A stretch of DNA of 64,000 nucleotides. Source: Pseudomonas orientalis. GTDB taxonomy: Bacteria > Pseudomonadota > Gammaproteobacteria > Pseudomonadales > Pseudomonadaceae. The stretch covers positions 248,001-312,000 of the forward strand of contig NZ_JYLM01000003.1 in NCBI RefSeq assembly GCF_001439815.1. The letters run 5' to 3'. A program made the translations under genes and the position numbers. The stretch's first letter is position 1. Every line of letters starts with the position of its first letter. Of the stretch, positions 59,125-64,000 are shown in pieces. The notes under the pieces were generated by a model that was not told where the DNA came from, searched no databases, and was given only the letters and a program-made list of their open reading frames with translations.

Positions 59125-59733
59125 ATGCCACATGCCGAGATAGCCGTCGCCACTGCCCCCGCGTTGACCGCCGTGTTGTTTGGCCTGAGTGGCTGCCTGG
59201 TGGATTTCGGTTCCCAGGCCCGCAGCGACTCACCCTCCCCCGACTCCCAGGCCACACCTGGCGCGCTGAAAATTCTGCGCAGCCTGAAGGAGCAAGGCGT
59301 GCCCTGCGCCTGGCTGGATGAATTGCCCTCCTCTGTCACCACGCCACTGGCCACCGCCCTGCCCGCCTGGCTCAAGGCCACCTCGCCTTCCACCATTCGC
59401 TGGCCGGCGCCCCACGCCTGCTGGCAAGCCTTGATGGAGCTGAATATCACACGCCTGGAGGGCTGCGTGCTGGTCAGCGGCGAACCGCGCCTGCTGCAAT
59501 CGGGCCTGAATGCCGGGCTGTGGACCATCGGCCTGGCCTCATGTGGCTCGCTGTGCGGCATGGCGCCGGAACAATGGCAGGCACTGAGCGAAAAGGAACG
59601 CGAGCACAAGCGCGGCAAGGCCACCGTGGCGCTCTACGGATTAGGCGTGCACTCGGTGATCGATCACCTCGGCGAACTCGGCACCTGCCTGGCCGATATC
59701 CGCCTGCGCCGGCTCAAAGGCGAGAAGCCCTGA
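59125..59733 (+). CDS. PhnX-like HAD protein lacking the catalytic nucleophile
   Basis: 202 residues. The second half aligns with phosphonoacetaldehyde hydrolase: SGEPRLLQSGLNAGLWTIGL, SEKEREHKRGKATVALYGLGVHSVIDHLGEL, IRLRRLKGEKP. The first half keeps LVDFGSQA but the DxAGT nucleophile loop reads FGLSGC, so the nucleophilic Asp is replaced, and the helical cap with the Schiff-base Lys is absent (202 against about 275 residues). It is probably not a PhnX enzyme. A similar gene occupies this place in P. aeruginosa (PA2803), so it is a conserved lineage, not recent decay. Confidence 0.75.
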   Translation: MPHAEIAVATAPALTAVLFGLSGCLVDFGSQARSDSPSPDSQATPGALKILRSLKEQGVPCAWLDELPSSVTTPLATALPAWLKATSPSTIRWPAPHACWQALMELNITRLEGCVLVSGEPRLLQSGLNAGLWTIGLASCGSLCGMAPEQWQALSEKEREHKRGKATVALYGLGVHSVIDHLGELGTCLADIRLRRLKGEKP

Positions 59734-59844
59734 CAAGGATCATGCACAGCGGGCGCCGGTGGATTAATCTACAGGTCAGTTCGTAGACCTTTCCCGGCGT
59801 GCCGCGGTCTATGCCAGTGCCTATCGATAAAAGGAAAGAATGTC

Positions 59845-60111
59845 ATGCCTGATCGCGAGAAGTTACAACAGCAGGCCGATATCGTGCGCCAGCAACTGAT
59901 CGATCATCCAGAGTTGCCCGCGGAAAAACGTGCAGCGCTTGAAGAGCTGGTTGCCAAATTCGACGTGCAGCTACAACTGGAACCGGCCACCCAGACACCC
60001 AGCATCGCTGATGATGTAAATCGTGCGGTGGAAGGGTTTGAACTGGACCACCCAGGCATTGCCGGGACACTGCGCAACATTGTGATAACGCTGGGCAACA
60101 TCGGCATCTAA
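59845..60111 (+). CDS. DUF4404-family small protein
   Basis: 88 residues, two amphipathic helices (EKLQQQADIVRQQLIDHPEL and EKRAALEELVAKFDVQL) followed by the C-terminal HPGIAGTLRNIVITLGNIGI hydrophobic helix typical of DUF4404. AAGGAAA precedes the start. Function unknown; same place as PA2804. Confidence 0.82.
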   Translation: MPDREKLQQQADIVRQQLIDHPELPAEKRAALEELVAKFDVQLQLEPATQTPSIADDVNRAVEGFELDHPGIAGTLRNIVITLGNIGI

Positions 60112-60141
60112 CCTGCCAGCCAACCCAGCACAGATCCAACA

Positions 60142-60230
60142 TGTGGGAGGGGGCTTGCCCCCGATTGCAGGGTTTCAGACACAGATGCTGTGACTGACAC
60201 TCCGCTATCGGGGGCAAGCCCCCTCCCACA
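60142..60230. repeat. REPIN, GTGGGAGGGGGCTTGC family
   Basis: Inverted arms TGTGGGAGGGGGCTTGCCCC and ATCGGGGGCAAGCCCCCTCC between two convergent genes. Confidence 0.92.
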
Positions 60231-60249
60231 TTTGGTTTTGGGTGCAGGC

Positions 60250-61080
60250 TTATTGACGCGCCAGGCGTACGTTCTGGAAGTCCACATCCTCGGTGCTGCG
60301 GTACGGGTTGATATCCAGCCCGCCCCGGCGCACATACCGCGCGTACACGGTCAACTTTTCAGGCTTGAGCAAGCGCTGCAGGTCCAGAAAGATGCGCTCC
60401 ACGCACTGTTCATGGAAGTCCGAGTGCTGACGGAAGCTCACCAGGTACTCCAACAGGCTCGCGTGATCCAGCGCCGCGCCCCGGTATTCCACCACCACAC
60501 TGCCCCAATCGGGCTGGCTGGTGACCGGGCAGTTGGATTTGAGCAGGTGGCTGTGCACGCTCTCCTCCACCACCCGCGAGTCATCACAGCGCAGCAGTTC
60601 CGGACGCGGATGTTCGTAGCTGCTGACGTTGATATCCAGCTCATCAATGCACACGCCCGGCAACGCCATCACGCCTTCGGCCTCGATATCAGCCAGGCTG
60701 CGAATGCGCACGCTGACCGGCTTGCCGGCGGCGGCGCCGAGGTCGTTGCGCAGGGTTTCTTCCAGCTGATGTGTATCGGCAAACGCGGTCTGGTTCAACG
60801 AGTTGAGGTAGAGCTTGAAGGACTTGGACTCGATGATGTTCGGCGAGTCGGCCGGGATGCTGAACTCACCGATGGCCACCACCGGCTTACCGGACGGCAG
60901 CAACCAGGACAGTTCGAAGCAGTTCCAGAAATCCACGCCCTTGTAAGGCAGGGTCTCGGCGTTCAGGCCCAGCTCGGCCCACTTGGCCGCGCGAGGGATC
61001 GGGAACAGCAACGAAGGGGTGTAGGTGCAAATGTATTCACTGGACTTGCCCAGCGGCGAATGTTCGGCTGCGGGATGCAT
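60250..61080 (-). CDS. queF: NADPH-dependent preQ0 reductase
   Basis: 276 residues, the two-domain (E. coli) form of QueF. Catalytic Cys184 in [13 protein letters not shown] with Asp191, the QueF motif [11 protein letters not shown] (Glu84), and EFSIP. It reduces the nitrile of 7-cyano-7-deazaguanine to preQ1 for queuosine in tRNA. Stands alone, convergent with the DUF4404 gene. Confidence 0.96.
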   Translation of the reverse strand: MHPAAEHSPLGKSSEYICTYTPSLLFPIPRAAKWAELGLNAETLPYKGVDFWNCFELSWLLPSGKPVVAIGEFSIPADSPNIIESKSFKLYLNSLNQTAFADTHQLEETLRNDLGAAAGKPVSVRIRSLADIEAEGVMALPGVCIDELDINVSSYEHPRPELLRCDDSRVVEESVHSHLLKSNCPVTSQPDWGSVVVEYRGAALDHASLLEYLVSFRQHSDFHEQCVERIFLDLQRLLKPEKLTVYARYVRRGGLDINPYRSTEDVDFQNVRLARQ

Positions 61081-61146
61081 GGCGGAAACCTGGCTAGATA
61101 AACCGCGCCAGTCTACCAGCCTTTGCTCCTGCCCTTAAGGAACGCC

Positions 61147-61656
61147 TTACTCAACGGTCAGCGTGCCGACCATGCCCGCCTGGTAATGCCCGGGAAGATT
61201 GCAGGCGAACTCAAGGCCGGTGGCCTTGGTAAAGGTCCAGGTCAGCTCGGCGATTTGGCCCGGCTCGACCAGCACACTGTTCGGATCATCGTGCTTCATC
61301 GCGCCGTGCGCCATTTTACTGTGGTCCATGGCTCCCATCCCGGTGGGCGTGAGCATGCCGCTGGCCTGCATCTGCAGCATTTCCTTCTGGTGTTCGGCGT
61401 GCATGGCCGCGTCGCCAAGGTTGAATTCGTGGAGCAACTGGCCTTTGTTGATCAGTACAAAACGAACGGTCTCACCGGCCTTTACGTCCAGGGACTTAGG
61501 CGAGAAGGAAATATCCTGCAGCGTCACCTCCACCGTACGGGTGGCTTTGTCAGCCGGTGCCGGTTGGCCAAACGCGTAGGTGCGAGACGCATCAGCCAGT
61601 GCATTGAAGCTCAACGCCAGCAGGCCCGCCAGCAACAGGGGTGTACGCAATGCCAT
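61147..61656 (-). CDS. Periplasmic cupredoxin-like copper protein
   Basis: 169 residues from MALRTPLLLAG, with a signal peptide ending NALADA. Plastocyanin fold with type 1 copper ligands: His76 in LLHEFNL, then Cys, His and Met in FACNLPGHYQAGM. An inserted Met/His-rich loop (MQASGMLTPTGMGAMDHSKMAHGAMKHDD) could bind extra copper. It likely buffers or carries copper in the periplasm. Same position as PA2807, a gene induced by copper. A CopR-box match lies 77 bases upstream. Confidence 0.88.
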   Translation of the reverse strand: MALRTPLLLAGLLALSFNALADASRTYAFGQPAPADKATRTVEVTLQDISFSPKSLDVKAGETVRFVLINKGQLLHEFNLGDAAMHAEHQKEMLQMQASGMLTPTGMGAMDHSKMAHGAMKHDDPNSVLVEPGQIAELTWTFTKATGLEFACNLPGHYQAGMVGTLTVE

Positions 61657-61732
61657 CTCTCTTCTCCCAAAATACATAACCAGCTTGGGCAGCACTCTAA
61701 GATAAGCCCGCTGCCAGCGAGCTGACTGCTAG

Positions 61733-61747
61733 ATTACAACTTTGTCA
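61733..61747 (-). promoter_or_regulatory. CopR-box match upstream of the cupredoxin gene
   Basis: Minus strand TGACAAAGTTGTAAT fits the P. aeruginosa CopR consensus TGACA-N4-TGT-N-AT at every fixed position. It is 77 bases before the cupredoxin start. Confidence 0.75.
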
Positions 61748-61781
61748 GGTTTCCCCGTTGGCGCGCTCACCCGCTTATTGT

Positions 61782-61877
61782 TGTAGGAGCGAGCTTGCTC
61801 GCGAAGAACGCCAGCACGCCGCGTCAAGCCAGAGAGTACGCGTTATCGTTGACGTTTTTCGCGAGCTCGCGCCTACA
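61782..61877. repeat. REPIN, GAGCTTGCTCGCGA family, right arm shortened
   Basis: Left arm TGTAGGAGCGAGCTTGCTCG is intact; the right arm reads CGCGAGCTCGCGCCTACA and has lost bases from its centre. It ends 32 bases before copR, inside its leader. Confidence 0.88.
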
Positions 61878-61909
61878 GGGAAGCGTCCATCCTTTGCCAA
61901 GAGCCTTAC

Positions 61910-62590
61910 ATGAAACTGCTGATCGTCGAAGACCAACCCAAAACCGGCCATTACCTGCGCCAGGGCCTGGCCGAGGCCGGGTTTACCACCGAGTTGGTGG
62001 CCGACGGCTCCAGCGGTCAGCACCTGGCGCTGACCGGCGACTATGACTTGCTGATCCTCGACGTGATGCTGCCCGGTCGTGATGGCTGGCAAATCCTGCA
62101 AGCGGTGCGCAGTGCCGGCCTGGACGTTCCCGTGCTGTTTCTTACCGCACGCGACGCGGTGGAAGATCGCGTCCACGGCCTGGAGCTGGGCGCCGACGAT
62201 TACCTGGTCAAGCCCTTCGCCTTTTCCGAGCTGCTCGCCCGCGTGCGCAGCCTGTTACGGCGTGGCAGCAGCGCGCCGCAGGACACCCACCTGCAACTGG
62301 CCGACCTGCGCCTGGACCTGATCCGCCGCCGCGTCGAGCGCAGCGGCCAGCGTATCGACCTCACCGCCAAGGAGTTCTCCCTGCTGGAGCTGCTGCTGCG
62401 CCGCCAGGGCGAAGTGCTGCCCAAGTCGCTGATCGCCTCACAGGTGTGGGACATGAATTTCGACAGCGACACCAACATCATCGAAGTGGCGATCCGCCGC
62501 CTGCGCCTGAAAGTCGACGACGCCTTTCCCAACAAGTTGATCCACACCGTGCGCGGCATGGGCTATGTACTGGAGGAGCGCTTCACTTGA
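61910..62590 (+). CDS. copR: Copper-responsive response regulator CopR
   Basis: 226 residues, OmpR/PhoB class. REC domain with LLIVEDQ at the start, phospho-acceptor Asp in [14 protein letters not shown] (residue 51) and Lys in [13 protein letters not shown]; winged helix with [19 protein letters not shown] and RRLRLKVDD. It activates copper defence genes, here probably the divergent cupredoxin gene. The stop overlaps copS by 4 bases (TTGA). Confidence 0.92.
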   Translation: MKLLIVEDQPKTGHYLRQGLAEAGFTTELVADGSSGQHLALTGDYDLLILDVMLPGRDGWQILQAVRSAGLDVPVLFLTARDAVEDRVHGLELGADDYLVKPFAFSELLARVRSLLRRGSSAPQDTHLQLADLRLDLIRRRVERSGQRIDLTAKEFSLLELLLRRQGEVLPKSLIASQVWDMNFDSDTNIIEVAIRRLRLKVDDAFPNKLIHTVRGMGYVLEERFT

Positions 62591-63942
62591 TCCAGCGCCT
62601 GTCCCTCGCCAGCCGCCTGGCACTGCTGTTTGCCGCGTGCACCGCCGTGGTTTCGCTGCTCGCCGGCGTGCTGTTCAACCACGCCAGCGAGGCGCACTTT
62701 ATCGAGCTGGACCAGCAGCAATTGGACAGCCGGCTGGTGGCGCTGCGCAGCACGTTGCAGGGTGTCGACTCGGCGCAAGCCTTTGCCCGGCGCGAACCTC
62801 AACTGCGCGCCGACCTTAGCCATCAACCCGACCTCGCCTTGCGCATCACGGCAGCCGGCCAGCGCTGGCTTGACGACGCGCCGGGCGTGACGTTGCCCGA
62901 GGCACCCGGCCTGCACAGCCTGCAACAGGCAGGCACCGACTACCGCGTGTACAACGCGCCCCTGAGCCCCGGCCAACCTGGCTCAGCGCAATTGACCCTG
63001 ATACTCGACATCACCCACCACCAGCATTTCCTGCAACGCATGCAGCGTTTGATCTGGCTGACCGTCGGCCTCTCGGCCCTGGCCACCGCGCTGCTCGGCG
63101 CCTGGGCGGCGCGCAGCGGGTTGCGCCCCTTGCGGCGCATGGGCGAAGTCGCCGCCGGTGTGTCCGCCCACTCCCTGACGCAACGCTTGCCGCAGCAACA
63201 GATGCCGGTCGAACTGGCCGAGCTGGCGCAGACCTTCAATGCCATGCTGGGCCGGCTGGACGATGCATTCCAGCGCCTCTCGGCTTTCTCCGCCGATATC
63301 GCCCATGAACTGCGCACACCGCTGTCGAACCTGCTGACCCAGACCCAGGTCATCCTCACCCAGCCGCGCCCACTGGAGGATTACCGCGAAGCGCTGCACA
63401 GCAACCTGGAGGAATTGCAGTGGATGGCGCAACTGGTCAACGACATGCTGTACCTGGCCAAAGCCGATCACGGCTTGCTAAGCCCCAAGCGCGAGCCGCT
63501 GGCGCTGGCCGATGAAGTCGAGGCGTTGCTGGAGTTTTTTGCGCTGCTGGCCGAAGACGCGCAGGTTTCGTTGGTGCGTGAAGGCCATGCCCACGCAGCC
63601 GGCGATCGCGGCATGTTGCGCCGGGCCTTGTCCAATCTGTTGGAGAACGCACTCAGGTTTACCCCGGCGGGCGGTGAGGTGCGGGTACGCCTGGCAGACG
63701 GTGAGCGCTGCGTGAGGCTGACGGTGGAAAACACCGGGGAAGGCATTTCGACAGATGTATTACCGAAGCTGTTCGATCGCTTCTACCGGGCCGATCCGGC
63801 GCGGCGCGAAGGCAGCAGCGAGCATGCGGGGCTGGGGCTGGCGATTACCCAGTCGATTGTGCGGGCGCATGGGGGGAGGATTTATTGTGAGTCTGAGGCG
63901 GGGTGGACGCGGTTTGTGATTGAGTTGCCCAGGGGCGATTGA
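62587..63942 (+). CDS. copS: Heavy-metal sensor histidine kinase CopS
   Basis: 451 residues from TTG 62587 in a TTGA overlap with copR; no ATG or GTG fits the N-terminus better. Membrane helices at about 12-32 and 155-175 enclose a periplasmic sensor of about 120 residues with a His pair (DITHHQH) near the second helix. Then HAMP, the H-box [18 protein letters not shown]-box [11 protein letters not shown]1 VENTGEGI and G2 [10 protein letters not shown]. In Pseudomonas CopS senses periplasmic copper(I). Confidence 0.92.
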   Translation: MIQRLSLASRLALLFAACTAVVSLLAGVLFNHASEAHFIELDQQQLDSRLVALRSTLQGVDSAQAFARREPQLRADLSHQPDLALRITAAGQRWLDDAPGVTLPEAPGLHSLQQAGTDYRVYNAPLSPGQPGSAQLTLILDITHHQHFLQRMQRLIWLTVGLSALATALLGAWAARSGLRPLRRMGEVAAGVSAHSLTQRLPQQQMPVELAELAQTFNAMLGRLDDAFQRLSAFSADIAHELRTPLSNLLTQTQVILTQPRPLEDYREALHSNLEELQWMAQLVNDMLYLAKADHGLLSPKREPLALADEVEALLEFFALLAEDAQVSLVREGHAHAAGDRGMLRRALSNLLENALRFTPAGGEVRVRLADGERCVRLTVENTGEGISTDVLPKLFDRFYRADPARREGSSEHAGLGLAITQSIVRAHGGRIYCESEAGWTRFVIELPRGD

Positions 63943-63960
63943 TGCACGCTGGGCCGGCCC

Positions 63961-63985
63961 TATCGGGGGCAAGCCCCCTCCTACA
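63961..63985. repeat. REP singlet with hybrid ending at the right edge
   Basis: ATCGGGGGCAAGCCCCCTCC is of the first family but ends CTACA as in the second. Its partner, if any, lies beyond the window. Confidence 0.75.
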
Positions 63986-64000
63986 GTGGACCGCGTTTAT

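Overview
The window is chromosomal DNA of a Pseudomonas, most likely of the P. fluorescens group. The evidence is gene order and repeats. The block rpsA, cmk, tyrA-aroA fusion, hisC, pheA, serC, gyrA, mtnA, MTA deaminase, ubiG, mupP, SDR gene and the block dusA, tal, STAS protein, response regulator, PilZ protein, mlaA, HAD-like gene, DUF4404 gene, queF, cupredoxin, copR, copS both follow the order I know from P. aeruginosa. The intergenic spaces carry two families of paired REP repeats (REPINs) of the kind described in P. fluorescens SBW25.

Layout. 1-1838: AT-rich gtr-type O-antigen modification genes (a partial membrane protein, gtrB, gtrA) convergent with rpsA. 2016-12914: a minus-strand housekeeping run from gyrA down to rpsA, covering Ser, Phe, Tyr and shikimate synthesis plus cmk. 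13339-18151: methylthioadenosine genes, ubiG, mupP and an SDR gene; mtnA has lost several conserved residues including the catalytic Cys. 18284-26414: a plant-signal-type locus, with an orphan LuxR regulator (PipR-like) between two proline iminopeptidase genes, one of which heads a five-gene peptide ABC transporter operon; matching inverted repeats precede both iminopeptidase genes. 26582-31415: a purine-uptake neighbourhood (NCS2 permease, Tsx-like porin, PunC-like exporter, PunR-like regulator). 31533-46161: accessory and housekeeping genes, including an ExoY-type nucleotidyl cyclase toxin gene with no secretion system nearby, fabV, ppnN, a VapC-type toxin-antitoxin pair and mqo.

47338-53559 is a 6.2-kb AT-rich island bounded by a 15-bp direct repeat, one copy of which lies inside codons 25-29 of dusA. 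It carries the truncated integrase and broken portal gene of a former prophage, plus four cargo genes: a protein with a papain-like Cys-His-Asp pattern, a frameshifted membrane protein, a HEPN-like protein with an R-x4-H motif, and a large ATPase with a TOPRIM/DUF4435-like C-terminus. This is the best candidate in the window for an uncharacterised, probably anti-phage, system.

53473-63942: dusA, tal, a partner-switching signalling pair, a PilZ protein, mlaA, a PhnX-like HAD protein without its nucleophile, queF, and a copper response unit (cupredoxin, CopR/CopS) with a good CopR-box match. No rRNA, tRNA or CRISPR array was seen. All functional calls come from reading motifs and from remembered family features; no database search was run.
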